NCBI GenBank assembly: GCA_050747245.1
Contig: JBOGNO010000016.1
Span: forward strand, 35,167-99,166
Direction: 5' to 3'
Length of the DNA: 64,000 bases
Source of the DNA: JBOGNO01 sp050747245
GTDB lineage: Bacteria > Acidobacteriota > Terriglobia > Acidiferrales > UBA7541
Shown: one piece after another, positions 34,344 to 43,119 of the stretch
Position numbering within the stretch: position 1 is the first letter of the stretch
Layout: each line of letters starts with the position of its first letter
The notes under the pieces: generated by a model
Database searches by the model: none
What the model saw: the letters and a program-made list of their open reading frames with translations, nothing else
What the model was told of the DNA's origin: nothing
Made by a program: the position numbers and the translations under genes

Positions 34344-35509
34344 CACGCGGCTCCCGCGAGGCGGACGATTTTTTCCGCGCCGTCTTTCATTCCTTCGGCG
34401 ACCGTGAAATTGAGTCCTGAGTTCGTCAGGATTTCTTTGCCCTTGTCGACGTTGGTTCCTTCCATGCGCACGACCACGGGCACGCGAAGCTGCAATTCTT
34501 TTGCGGCGTTGACGACGCCGGTGGCGAGAACGTCGCAGCGCAGGATGCCGCCGAAAATGTTGACGAACACGCCGCGCACGCTGGGATCGCTCATCAGGAT
34601 GCGAAATGCGTTCTTCACCTGCTCGGCCGAGGCGCCACCACCGACATCGAGAAAATTTGCGGGGCTTCCGCCGTTGAGCTTGATGATATCCATGGTGGCC
34701 ATGGCCAGGCCCGCGCCATTAACCATGCAGCCGACGCTGCCGTCGAGCTTGATGTAATTCAATTTGAATTTCGAGGCTTCCACTTCGAGCGGCGTTTCTT
34801 CATCAAGATCGCGCAGGGCCAGAAGATCGGGATGGCGAAAAAGGGCGTTGTCGTCGAAAGTCATCTTGGCGTCGAGCGCGACGAGCTTGCCCTCGGCGGT
34901 GACGATGCACGGATTGATTTCGACGAGCGAGGCATCAGTTTCGATGAACGCGCGATAGAGCGAATGAAAAAAAGGAACGGCGGAAGCGGCAAGCTCGGAG
35001 GAAAAGCCCAGACCGAAGGCGAGCTTGCGGACTTGAAAAGGTTGCAGACCGAGCGCAGGTTGAATTGCTTCTTTCAAAATCGCAGCGGGATTTTCTTTGG
35101 CCACTTCCTCAATTTCCACTCCGCCAGCGGCGCTGGCCATGAAAACGGGAGCAGCGGCAGCGCGATCAATAGTGATGCCGAGATACACTTCGCGCTTGAT
35201 GTCGAGGCCTTCCTCGATCAGCAGGCGGCGGACGACGCGGCCTTCGGCGCCGGTCTGCGGCGTGACGAGCTTGCTACCGAGAATTTGCGCCGCAAGCTGC
35301 TCGGCCTGCTGCGGCGAACGCGCGAGTTTAACTCCTCCGGCTTTGCCGCGACCGCCGGCATGAATCTGAGCTTTAACGACGACCACTTTTGTGCCGAGTT
35401 TTTCCGCGGCGGCGCGGACATCTTCGAGTTTGGTGACCATCTGGCCGCGCGGCGTGGCTACGCCGTAGCGCGCGAGGATTTCCTTGGCCTGATATTCGTG
35501 AATCTTCAT
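34343..35509 (-). CDS. sucC: Succinyl-CoA synthetase, beta subunit
   Basis: A 388-residue ATP-grasp subunit. It opens with [17 protein letters not shown], has [25 protein letters not shown] and the [13 protein letters not shown] and [10 protein letters not shown] segments. It pairs with sucD. The ATG at 35509 is the canonical start and begins the operon; divergent from trpD, 102 bases away. Confidence 0.97.
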   Translation of the reverse strand: MKIHEYQAKEILARYGVATPRGQMVTKLEDVRAAAEKLGTKVVVVKAQIHAGGRGKAGGVKLARSPQQAEQLAAQILGSKLVTPQTGAEGRVVRRLLIEEGLDIKREVYLGITIDRAAAAPVFMASAAGGVEIEEVAKENPAAILKEAIQPALGLQPFQVRKLAFGLGFSSELAASAVPFFHSLYRAFIETDASLVEINPCIVTAEGKLVALDAKMTFDDNALFRHPDLLALRDLDEETPLEVEASKFKLNYIKLDGSVGCMVNGAGLAMATMDIIKLNGGSPANFLDVGGGASAEQVKNAFRILMSDPSVRGVFVNIFGGILRCDVLATGVVNAAKELQLRVPVVVRMEGTNVDKGKEILTNSGLNFTVAEGMKDGAEKIVRLAGAA

Positions 35510-35611
35510 CGCACAACCATCAGTGCTAGAATTTATCAACGCTCAAAGCGAATCAGTTTAACCGGAACGATGAGGGCGGGCAAGGCGGAGTGAATTTCGC
35601 CTGCGAATCAG

Positions 35612-36643
35612 ATGCTGACGGATGCAATTCGAAAAATACGGGCAGGAAAAAATCTCCTCCGCGAGGAAGCGGAAGCGGCGATGGAGGAGATTCTCTCCGG
35701 GCGATCTAACGACGCGGAGATTGCGGATCTGCTCAGCGCGCTCCGCGACAAGGGCGAAGCCGTGGAGGAACTTGCGGGATTCGCGCAAACGATGCGGCGG
35801 CACGCGGCGCCGGTTTTCGCGGCGGGACGTCGCGAGAAAATTGCGACGCTGGTGGACACGTGCGGGACCGGAGGGCTCGGTTCGGGAACGATCAACGTGT
35901 CCACGGCTGCAGCGTTTGTGGTGGCGGGAGCGGGAGTGCCAGTGGCGAAGCACGGAAACCGCTCGATTACATCACGGTGCGGCTCGGCGGACGTGCTGGA
36001 AACTCTGGGCGTGAAGATTGAATTGCCGGCGGAACGGGCGGGCGAAGCGATCGAGGCCATCGGCATCGGATTTCTTTTTGCTCCGGCGATTCACACGGCG
36101 ACGAAACATGCGATGGCAGCGCGGAAGCTGCTGGGCGGACACACAGTGTTCAATCTGCTGGGGCCGCTGACAAATCCCGCGGAGATTTCGGCGCAGATTG
36201 CGGGGGTATTCGACCCGCGGTTTCTGGAATTGCTGGCGACAGCGATGGGCATGCTGGGAGTGCGGCGGGCGTTCGTGGTTCACGGCGCGGAAGGCCTCGG
36301 CGAGATTTCGATTTCGGGGGAGACATTCGTGGCCGAACTGCGCAACGGTGAAGTGAGAAGAATTTCGGTCTTTCCAGAAGATTTCGGAATCGCGCGCGCG
36401 CCACGGGAAGCGATTGCGGGCGGCAGCGCGGCCGAGAATGCGGAGTTCATCCGGCGCGTCTTTGCAGGAGAGCGGGGACCACGACGGGAGGTGGTGCTTA
36501 TCAATGCCGCGGCGGCGCTCGTCGCGGCAGGGCGCGCGGAGAATTTTCGGGAAGGAACGCGGCTTGCGGAAGAATCCATCGATTCAGGCGCGGCCGCTGC
36601 AAAACTCGCGGCGCTGGTGGAATTTACACAGCGGTATCGTTGA
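35612..36643 (+). CDS. trpD: Anthranilate phosphoribosyltransferase
   Basis: A 343-residue TrpD. The PRPP site is DTCGTGGLGSGTINVST (near 83-99), with KHGNRSITSRCGSADVLE and HTATKHAMAARKLLGGHTVF. It transfers phosphoribose to anthranilate. It converges with trpG, whose stop is 36 bases away on the other strand, so trpE-trpG and trpD are adjacent but on opposite strands. Confidence 0.97.
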   Translation: MLTDAIRKIRAGKNLLREEAEAAMEEILSGRSNDAEIADLLSALRDKGEAVEELAGFAQTMRRHAAPVFAAGRREKIATLVDTCGTGGLGSGTINVSTAAAFVVAGAGVPVAKHGNRSITSRCGSADVLETLGVKIELPAERAGEAIEAIGIGFLFAPAIHTATKHAMAARKLLGGHTVFNLLGPLTNPAEISAQIAGVFDPRFLELLATAMGMLGVRRAFVVHGAEGLGEISISGETFVAELRNGEVRRISVFPEDFGIARAPREAIAGGSAAENAEFIRRVFAGERGPRREVVLINAAAALVAAGRAENFREGTRLAEESIDSGAAAAKLAALVEFTQRYR

Positions 36644-36678
36644 GCGCGGCGGAATGCAAAACATCCTGCGCTCGCAGA

Positions 36679-37245
36679 TCAAGAGACGGTCAGGAAATTT
36701 TTCAGGAGACGAAATCCCGGGCCGGTGAGAACGGATTCGGGGTGGAACTGGACGCCTTCGACAGGAAACTTGCGATGGCGGAAGCCCATGATGACGCCAT
36801 CTTTGGTTTCCGCGGAAATTTCCAATTCGCGCGGGAGAGATTTGCGCTCGACGATGAGTGAATGATAGCGCGTGGCTTCGAAGTCCTGCGGAAGGCGGCG
36901 AAAGATGGTCCTGCCGTCGTGATGAATTGTGCTGGTCTTTCCGTGCAGGATCTCTCGCGCCTGAATGATGCGGCCGCCGAAGGCCTGGCCGATAGCTTGA
37001 TGTCCCAGGCATACGCCGAGGATGGGAATTTTCCCGGCGAAAATCTCGATAAGCGGGACGATGATGCCGGCGTCTTCGGGGCGGCAGGGGCCGGGCGAGA
37101 TGACGATGCGTGCCGGAGCGAGGCGCGCGATTTCTTCGAGCGAAATGCAATCGTTGCGGCGGATTTCGATCGCGGCGCCCATCTGGCCGAAGTACTGCGC
37201 CAGGTTGTAGGTGAACGAATCGTAGTTATCGATTAGAAGAATCAC
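36679..37245 (-). CDS. trpG: Anthranilate synthase component II (glutamine amidotransferase)
   Basis: A 188-residue class I amidotransferase: LLIDNYDSFTYNLAQY, the nucleophile cysteine in ILGVCLGHQAIGQAFGG (about residue 79), and the histidine-glutamate pair in GVQFHPESVLT. Such subunits are often shared with aminodeoxychorismate synthase (PabA). It overlaps trpE by 4 bases (ATGA), so trpE-trpG are co-translated. Confidence 0.96.
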   Translation of the reverse strand: MILLIDNYDSFTYNLAQYFGQMGAAIEIRRNDCISLEEIARLAPARIVISPGPCRPEDAGIIVPLIEIFAGKIPILGVCLGHQAIGQAFGGRIIQAREILHGKTSTIHHDGRTIFRRLPQDFEATRYHSLIVERKSLPRELEISAETKDGVIMGFRHRKFPVEGVQFHPESVLTGPGFRLLKNFLTVS

Positions 37246-38735
37246 AATCCCTTGCTCCCAATGGCAGGGCGGCGATGGGCCTGCTCGACGGCGGCGAAAA
37301 GCGCTTTTGCTTTGCTGAGGGTCTCCTCATATTCGCGCAGGGGAATGGAATCGGCAACCACTCCGCCACCCGCTTGAATGTGCACGCGGCCATTTTTCGC
37401 GACCAGCGTGCGCAGCGCGATGCAGGAATCGAGATTTCCCGAAAAATCGAGATAGAGGATCGCGCCCGCGTAAATGCCCCGGCGGGTGGGTTCGAGTTCG
37501 TCGACGATTTCCATGGCGCGGACTTTAGGCGCGCCGGAAAGCGTGCCCGCGGGGAAGCAGGCCATGAGCGCGGCAAAGCAATCCACACCGTCGCGAAGCG
37601 TTCCGCGGAGCTTCGATACCAGATGCATCACGTGCGAATAGCGCTCGACGTACATGAGGCGCTCGACGCGCACGGAACCGTACTCGCAAACGCGGCCGAG
37701 ATCGTTGCGGCCAAGATCTACCAACATGATGTGCTCGGCGCGCTCTTTCGGATCCGAGAGGAGGTCTTGCTCCATGCGGCGGTCTTCGCCTTCATCGCGG
37801 CCGCGCGGGCGAGTGCCGGCAATCGGACGATAGGACGCTTCGCGGCCTTGAATCTTCACGAGCATCTCTGGTGAGCTGCCAACGACGGCGAGATCCTTGA
37901 GCTTCAAAAAGTAAAGATACGGAGAAGGATTGATGACGCGCAGGGCGCGGTAGATTTCGAAGGGATCGGCGTTGGTCTTCGCCGAAAAACGCTGGCTGGG
38001 AACGACTTGAAAAATATCTCCGGCACGAATGTAAGATTTCGCTTTGCGCACGGCGGAGAGATAGCGGCGCTTCGAGAAATTGGAAGAAAAGCGGAGAGTG
38101 CCAGAGCTTGCAGGTGAATTCCTATGCGGAACTGGGCGTTCGAGAATGTGGCGGGTGCGCTCGATCGCGGCTCTTGCGGCGCGGTATTTTTCGCGCAGCG
38201 TGCCCGGGGCTTCGGTGAAGACGTTCTGTACGATCCAGAGTTTGTGCGCGACATGATCGAAGGCGAGAAGGCCGTGAAAAAACATGAGCACACTATCGTC
38301 GAGCTCCAAATCGTCGCGGCCCGTGGCGGGGATGCGCTCGATGAGGCGCACCATGTCGTACGCGAAATAGCCGATCGCACCGGAAACAAGGGGCGGGAGT
38401 CCTGGCAGACGCACGGGGCGATAGCGGCGAACGAGCTGGCGCAAAAGCGCGACAGGATCCTCGAAAAAATAAAATGAGTCTCCCGCGGCTTCGATGACGC
38501 AGGCGCGGCCGCGCGAGCGAAATACCTCCGCGGGATTCGCGCCGACAAATGTGTAGCGCGCAGCATTTTCGCCGCCTTCCACGCTTTCGAGCAGGCAGGA
38601 ATAATCCGCGTCGCGGGCAAGGCGGAGATACGCGGCCACGGGGGTAAGCAGGTCGGCGCGAACCGTGTCGTACACGGGAATCAGATTTCCGCGGCGCGCG
38701 AGCTGCGAGAACGTCTTGAAGTCGGGCTGAATCAT
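37242..38735 (-). CDS. trpE: Anthranilate synthase component I
   Basis: A 497-residue chorismate enzyme. Key parts are SYIRAGDIFQVVPSQRF, YRPIAGTRPRGRDEGED, LVDLGRNDLGRVCEYGSV and FPAGTLSGAPKVRAMEI. The N-terminal feedback site has LLESVEGGENAARYTFVG (the LLES element of tryptophan binding). It makes anthranilate from chorismate with TrpG. It overlaps aroDE upstream by 4 bases and trpG downstream by 4 bases. Confidence 0.96.
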   Translation of the reverse strand: MIQPDFKTFSQLARRGNLIPVYDTVRADLLTPVAAYLRLARDADYSCLLESVEGGENAARYTFVGANPAEVFRSRGRACVIEAAGDSFYFFEDPVALLRQLVRRYRPVRLPGLPPLVSGAIGYFAYDMVRLIERIPATGRDDLELDDSVLMFFHGLLAFDHVAHKLWIVQNVFTEAPGTLREKYRAARAAIERTRHILERPVPHRNSPASSGTLRFSSNFSKRRYLSAVRKAKSYIRAGDIFQVVPSQRFSAKTNADPFEIYRALRVINPSPYLYFLKLKDLAVVGSSPEMLVKIQGREASYRPIAGTRPRGRDEGEDRRMEQDLLSDPKERAEHIMLVDLGRNDLGRVCEYGSVRVERLMYVERYSHVMHLVSKLRGTLRDGVDCFAALMACFPAGTLSGAPKVRAMEIVDELEPTRRGIYAGAILYLDFSGNLDSCIALRTLVAKNGRVHIQAGGGVVADSIPLREYEETLSKAKALFAAVEQAHRRPAIGSKGL

Positions 38736-40291
38736 CTTGATTTCCCGGCGCGCTCTTCGCGGCGAAGCGCGGCAGCGACAGCGCGATGCATAGCAGCCTC
38801 GGGCGCACGCTCACCCATCCAGATTTCCCACTGTGCGGCTCCCTGCGCGAGGAACATCACAAGACCGGATACCGTTTCGATGCCGCGGCGGCGCGCGAGT
38901 TGGAGGAGTTTTGTTTCGCGCGGGCGGTAAATGAGATCGAAGACCAATCGGCAATTGAGCTCGCCCACAGCGAGAGGCGATTCATTCAGGCGCGGATGCA
39001 TGCCCACGGGAGTGGCGTTGACGATCGCGTCGAAAGCCTCGCGCTTCAATTGCGAGCGCGGAATCGCTTCGCCGCCAACCGCACGAGCCAGCACCTCGGC
39101 ACGTTTCATTCGTCGCGCACAAACATAAACTGTAGCGTGACCCTGCGCGAGCGCGAAAGCGACGGCGCGCGCCGCGCCGCCGGCGCCCAGTATCAGGACG
39201 CGACTGCCTCCGAGAGTCACGCGTCGTTCGAGCGCGCGCAGTACGCCGACGTAGTCCGTGTTGTAACCGACCAGTTCTCCACTCCCGCGGACTACAACGG
39301 TATTCACTGCGCCGATGCGCTCCGCCAGAGGGTCACATTCGTCGAGGTGACGCAAGATTCCTTCCTTGTGCGGGAGGGTCACACTGAAACCACGAATTCC
39401 GAAGGGGCGGATGGCACTGAGGAAGTCGCGCAAGTCACGAACGAGAAACGGAAGATAGACGGCGTTGACGCGACGCGCGTGGAAGCCCGCGTTGTGAAGC
39501 ACCCGGCCAAGCGAATGGCTGACGGGGTCGCCAATGACGCCGTACACGCGGGTGCGACGATCGAGACGGTCTGCGCGGTAGAGGTTTTTCATTTCGTCAA
39601 GCGAGATTTGTCCGGGAGCTATGGCGGTTTCGACGGGGGCGTAAGCAAGCGCGCTGCCTTCGCGCAATGCCAGGATGCGCGCGGGGAGCGCGACCTCGCC
39701 CATGGGAACGGCAATGACGTTTTTCCGGCGGCGGGCGAGATCGAGAATGCGACGCGCATCGGCGAGTGAATGAGCCAGCGCGGCGAGTTTCACCATCGCA
39801 CTCTCATCTATACGGTTGAGACGATGGATAACTTGCCTCAAAGATTGCGGTGTGCGCTTGAACTCGTGAAAGGAAATTATGGAGCGCGCAGGAGCGAAAC
39901 TCGGGAGGCGTCCCGATGCGGGTCTTGCCTCCGCAGTTTCAATTTCGATGTCGATGCCGCGGCACCCCGATTTCATGGCGAGCTGCAGCAGTCGCAATTG
40001 TTCCGTCACATTGCCACGAAAGCGTCCACCCGCACGTTGGCGCCGACAAGTAGCAATTAAGACCACGCGGGGAGAGCCGGCGCCCTGCTGCTTTAGGGAA
40101 CCAAGGAAGGGCCGAATTTTGCTCTCGGTCTCCAGCCAATCGAGGCGGAGTTCAACGGTACGCGTGAGGCGCAGGGCCCGGCGGAGCTGGCGAAGCATGC
40201 CGCGCGCGTCGCGCGCGGCAACGATGGCGCATATCCGGTCTTTGAAGAGCAATTGTTCCCTCAGCGACTGCTCCAAGTGTATAGGAAACAA
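38732..40291 (-). CDS. aroDE: Bifunctional 3-dehydroquinate dehydratase (type I) / shikimate 5-dehydrogenase
   Basis: A 519-residue fusion. Residues about 15-240 are a class I dehydratase: VELRLDWLE, SIISFHEFKRTPQSL with the histidine and SAMVKLAALAHS with the Schiff-base lysine. Residues about 250-519 are a shikimate dehydrogenase: YGVIGDPVSHSLGRVLHNAG, GFSVTLPHKEGI, GAVNTVV and the NADP motif LILGAGGAARAVAFAL. The fusion gives steps 3 and 4 of the shikimate pathway in one chain. The start is uncertain: the longest frame opens at a TTG (40291), and a TTG about 13 codons later is preceded by AGGG. It overlaps trpE by 4 bases. Confidence 0.94.
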   Translation of the reverse strand: MFPIHLEQSLREQLLFKDRICAIVAARDARGMLRQLRRALRLTRTVELRLDWLETESKIRPFLGSLKQQGAGSPRVVLIATCRRQRAGGRFRGNVTEQLRLLQLAMKSGCRGIDIEIETAEARPASGRLPSFAPARSIISFHEFKRTPQSLRQVIHRLNRIDESAMVKLAALAHSLADARRILDLARRRKNVIAVPMGEVALPARILALREGSALAYAPVETAIAPGQISLDEMKNLYRADRLDRRTRVYGVIGDPVSHSLGRVLHNAGFHARRVNAVYLPFLVRDLRDFLSAIRPFGIRGFSVTLPHKEGILRHLDECDPLAERIGAVNTVVVRGSGELVGYNTDYVGVLRALERRVTLGGSRVLILGAGGAARAVAFALAQGHATVYVCARRMKRAEVLARAVGGEAIPRSQLKREAFDAIVNATPVGMHPRLNESPLAVGELNCRLVFDLIYRPRETKLLQLARRRGIETVSGLVMFLAQGAAQWEIWMGERAPEAAMHRAVAAALRREERAGKSR

Positions 40292-40341
40292 GGGCTTCTG
40301 GCATATAGTTAGAAGAATGTAAAGCGTTGAGCCCAGCTTTC

Positions 40342-40370
40342 TTGACGCCCAGGGAGGCTTTTGCTAGCGT
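40342..40370 (+). promoter_or_regulatory. Possible promoter of the exported protein at 40428
   Basis: TTGACG (40342-40347), a 17-base spacer and TAGCGT (40365-40370). The -35 is near perfect but the -10 is weak, so this is tentative. Confidence 0.35.
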
Positions 40371-40427
40371 GATTTGCAGGGCGACGCCAGCGCTTGGGGT
40401 GGTAGTTTCTCCAAAGGAGTCAGAGAG

Positions 40428-41279
40428 ATGCGTACCAGGATTATCTTTGTTGCGTTGATGGTTTCGCTCCTCGGCATCGCCACGCAGGCGCAATTGAAAA
40501 CTCCGAATTCCGGAGAAGTTTATTGCTCGGGCATGGTGACTGCGGAGAAGATCCCCAGCGACACGGTGGTTCTCAGCGGAGAAGAATCCGACTACAAACT
40601 GACGTTCACTGAAAACGACTACGTCTATATCAACAAGGGCGCGAGCCAGGGCGTGAAAGTGGGAGATGAATTCCTGGTGATGCGATCCGTGCAATACGAC
40701 GGGGCCATCACCTGGTTCGCCTCGCAGAGGCCGCTGACCAGGGCCATGGGAACTGTTTGGGAAGACGAAGGGCGGCTGAAAGTAGTGGTGGCGCAGCCCA
40801 ACGTTTCCATCGCGCACGTCGAGCACTCCTGCGACTACCTGCAGCGCGGCGACGTGGTGCTGCCCTTTGAAGAGAGGCCCGCGCCTCCCTTGAAATCGGA
40901 AGACAACTTCGACCGCTTCGCGCCGGTTTCCGGGAACAAGCTCGGCACGGTGGTCAACAGCCGGAAATTCCAAATGTCCCTCGGAACCGGGGACATTATC
41001 TATGTGAACCTGGGATCCGCGCAGGGGATGAAGCCCGGCGATTATTTCCGAATCTTCCGATATCAGGGCGGGACGCACAACTCGGTTTATCAGACGCGCG
41101 ACAGCTCCTTCGCCATGTACGGATTCGGAGCCGCGCCTTCGAAATATATTTACAAAGATGTTCCGAGGGAAATCGAGGGTGAGGGAATCGTGCTGCGCGT
41201 GACGCCGAATTCTTCGACCGTTCTAATCACATTCAGTCTCAGGGAAATCTTCCTCGGGGATTACGTCGAAGTCGAGTAA
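40428..41279 (+). CDS. Exported protein with two FlgT-C-like beta segments
   Basis: A 283-residue protein. Residues 1-21 are a signal peptide (RTRIIFVALMVSLLGIATQA cut before Q). Two similar segments, YVYINKGASQGVKVGDEFLV (about 65-84) and YVNLGSAQGMKPGDYFRIF (about 192-210), resemble the SHS2/FlgT C-terminal fold that recurs in peptidoglycan-linked and flagellar accessory proteins. Cysteines near residues 31 and 138 may pair. The AAGGAG box is 9 bases before the ATG. Function unknown; family assignment by pattern only. Confidence 0.75.
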   Translation: MRTRIIFVALMVSLLGIATQAQLKTPNSGEVYCSGMVTAEKIPSDTVVLSGEESDYKLTFTENDYVYINKGASQGVKVGDEFLVMRSVQYDGAITWFASQRPLTRAMGTVWEDEGRLKVVVAQPNVSIAHVEHSCDYLQRGDVVLPFEERPAPPLKSEDNFDRFAPVSGNKLGTVVNSRKFQMSLGTGDIIYVNLGSAQGMKPGDYFRIFRYQGGTHNSVYQTRDSSFAMYGFGAAPSKYIYKDVPREIEGEGIVLRVTPNSSTVLITFSLREIFLGDYVEVE

Positions 41280-41303
41280 CATCAGGGCGGTCGCGACCGC
41301 TGA

Positions 41304-41879
41304 TTAACTCGCGCGGCGGCGCGATGGCCTCTCTCGTTCCGCGAAACTCTCCGCCGTAAAAACTTCGATGCGCGTCGCCGGATCGGTCCACGCATCGCGC
41401 GCGAGGCCCGCCTTCAAGCATGTTTCCTCGAGGAAACGCTCGCGCGACCATTCCAATTCCCGCGCCACTTGAGGGAGCAAAACGCCGCGGCAATTTCCCC
41501 GGGTGATCAGAAGGCCGTGCGTGCCCGGAATCACCTCTTCCGCGGAAACTGGCAAGAGCCGCGAGAGCACGGAGATTTCGATGGAGAGGTCAGGGAATTC
41601 TTCGGCAATGACGGGTGTGAAGCGCCGGTCCTCGACGGCCGCAGCAACGGAACAATGCGCGACGACGATTGCAAGTATTTCCGGCGATTCCATCTGACCT
41701 ACACAACCGCGCAAACGTCCGCGCTGCCGGAGCGTGACAAACGCGCCCGCAGGTTCAGCGAGTCGCCCGGCCACCGAAGGAAGTTCGAATCGCGGCGCGC
41801 GCGGGTCAATGGCCGCCTCGAGGGCGCCTCGCGCGATTGCGAGAAGCGTGTGGCGATCTTCTTCAGCGAGTGGGAACAT
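41304..41879 (-). CDS. AMMECR1-domain protein (AmmeMemoRadiSam system protein A)
   Basis: A 191-residue AMMECR1 protein. The hallmark is LRGCVGQMES (near residues 56-65); later HGLLITRGNCRGVLLPQVA and FLEETCLKAGL follow. In many bacteria this protein is encoded with a Memo-like protein and a radical SAM enzyme, neither of which is in this window, so it is solitary here. Function is not established. It overlaps pgsA by 17 bases. Confidence 0.9.
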   Translation of the reverse strand: MFPLAEEDRHTLLAIARGALEAAIDPRAPRFELPSVAGRLAEPAGAFVTLRQRGRLRGCVGQMESPEILAIVVAHCSVAAAVEDRRFTPVIAEEFPDLSIEISVLSRLLPVSAEEVIPGTHGLLITRGNCRGVLLPQVARELEWSRERFLEETCLKAGLARDAWTDPATRIEVFTAESFAERERPSRRRAS

Positions 41880-42492
41880 CTTGCGGCTTTTCTTTCTGCT
41901 CGAGCACCACAGCGCGCCGGTGGCGTTGCTTTACGCGATCGTCCACTTGGCTCCAAAACATGAGGAAATAGTGAACGGCAGAGACAACGGCGCTCAACAC
42001 CACCAACCAGAGAAGAACAGTGCCCAAAGGCTTAAATGCGGGATGCCGTGCGCCATAAATCACCACACAGCCGGCAAGGACTTGCAGAATCATTTTCGTC
42101 TTGCCAAGCGTTGTGGCGGAGATGACCAAGCCTTCGGCAGAGGCGATGCTCCGCAGGCCCACAACGATGAATTCCCTGCCGATGATGATGACCACCATCC
42201 AGGCGGGAACGAGATTCATTTGAACCAGGGAAATGAAAGCCGCGGATATCAGCAACTTGTCGGCGATGGGATCGAGAAGAATTCCCAGGGTTGTCACCTG
42301 GCGGCGCTTGCGGGCGAGATAACCATCCACGGAATCTGTGGCAGCCGCTACCGCGAGTATGAGAACGCCCCAAAATTCGAAATTCAGCGGCAATCCCCAG
42401 AAAACCCAGTTGGGTTCCCGCGTGAGAAGGACAACAACCAGAAGCGGCACAAAAAATATTCGCAGAATCGTAAGAGTGTTTGGAAGATTCAT
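41863..42492 (-). CDS. pgsA: CDP-diacylglycerol-glycerol-3-phosphate 3-phosphatidyltransferase
   Basis: A 209-residue membrane enzyme making phosphatidylglycerophosphate. It carries the complete CDP-alcohol phosphotransferase motif DSVDGYLARKRRQVTTLG followed by ILLDPIAD (about 54-79) and roughly six hydrophobic helices. The C-terminal 25 residues are charged. It has its own promoter upstream and is co-transcribed with AMMECR1. Confidence 0.95.
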   Translation of the reverse strand: MNLPNTLTILRIFFVPLLVVVLLTREPNWVFWGLPLNFEFWGVLILAVAAATDSVDGYLARKRRQVTTLGILLDPIADKLLISAAFISLVQMNLVPAWMVVIIIGREFIVVGLRSIASAEGLVISATTLGKTKMILQVLAGCVVIYGARHPAFKPLGTVLLWLVVLSAVVSAVHYFLMFWSQVDDRVKQRHRRAVVLEQKEKPQDVPTR

Positions 42493-42537
42493 TTCGCCGT
42501 CAGCGGATCGCGTCGCCCCTTGCTGCTTTGGTGATCG

Positions 42538-42566
42538 ACTATAGTCCTGTCAAAACAGCGAGTCAA
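42538..42566 (-). promoter_or_regulatory. pgsA promoter
   Basis: On the minus strand TTGACT (42566-42561), a 17-base spacer and TATAGT (42543-42538), about 46 bases before the pgsA ATG. Confidence 0.8.
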
Positions 42567-42882
42567 CGAACAAAGGGGGAGATAGAATCTTGGCGGCGTT
42601 CCTTTCAGATATCGGTAAATCATTGACCTGATTACCGATTGGGAACATTAACAGGGGCAGCCTGTGCAAATTGGCACCTAGGGCTACCGAGAGCAGTTTG
42701 CGGCCGTGAAGTCACTCGGCGACCGGCATCTCGTTCCAATCTATTGAAAACAATAGCATTAGTAGGAGAGATGCGAGTTCTGCGAACGGATGCCGCGAAA
42801 CCCTAGGGCGAAAATCTTCAAGCGAACTTTCAGCTTCCACAGGATTTGCACAGCTGGCTGGACATTCCTGAATCGACAAATT
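42567..42882. other. Gene-free stretch with hairpins
   Basis: No coding sequence seen. It contains a stem-loop at 42611-42639 (ATCGGTAAATCA / TGATTACCGAT, one bulged A, 6-base loop) and a 6-base stem CTATTG-AAAA-CAATAG at 42741-42756. Neither is followed by a T-run on either strand that would mark an obvious terminator. Confidence 0.6.
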
Positions 42883-43083
42883 TTATGCGCGGCGCGGGCC
42901 GGCGAGAATTCGCGCTGGAAGCAAGAAGAGTGCGCGCAGGAATTCGAGGACGCCGTCCACGGCGATTCCGACAATCCGGAAAGGAAGCAGAATGAGCCAG
43001 ACAATCGGATAGAGAATCAAGGCCAGGAGGGCGAGCGGCCAGCAAAACACCAAAAGAATGCACCACAAGAGAAACCTCAACAT
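42883..43083 (-). CDS. Small hydrophobic membrane protein
   Basis: A 66-residue protein made of two membrane helices (FLLWCILLVFCWPLALLALI and VWLILLPFRIVGIAV) and a short FLLPARILAGPRRA tail. No family recognised. ATG at 43083 is supported by GGAGG 7 bases upstream. It lies 37 bases after hflX in the same direction and may be co-expressed. Confidence 0.75.
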   Translation of the reverse strand: MLRFLLWCILLVFCWPLALLALILYPIVWLILLPFRIVGIAVDGVLEFLRALFLLPARILAGPRRA

Positions 43084-43119
43084 CACGATGCCTCCACACG
43101 GAAAGATACGCGCGTCACG

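Noticed and set aside
41304..41879. A complete AmmeMemoRadiSam system
   Set aside because: Only the AMMECR1 protein is present; neither the Memo-like nor the radical SAM gene is in the window.
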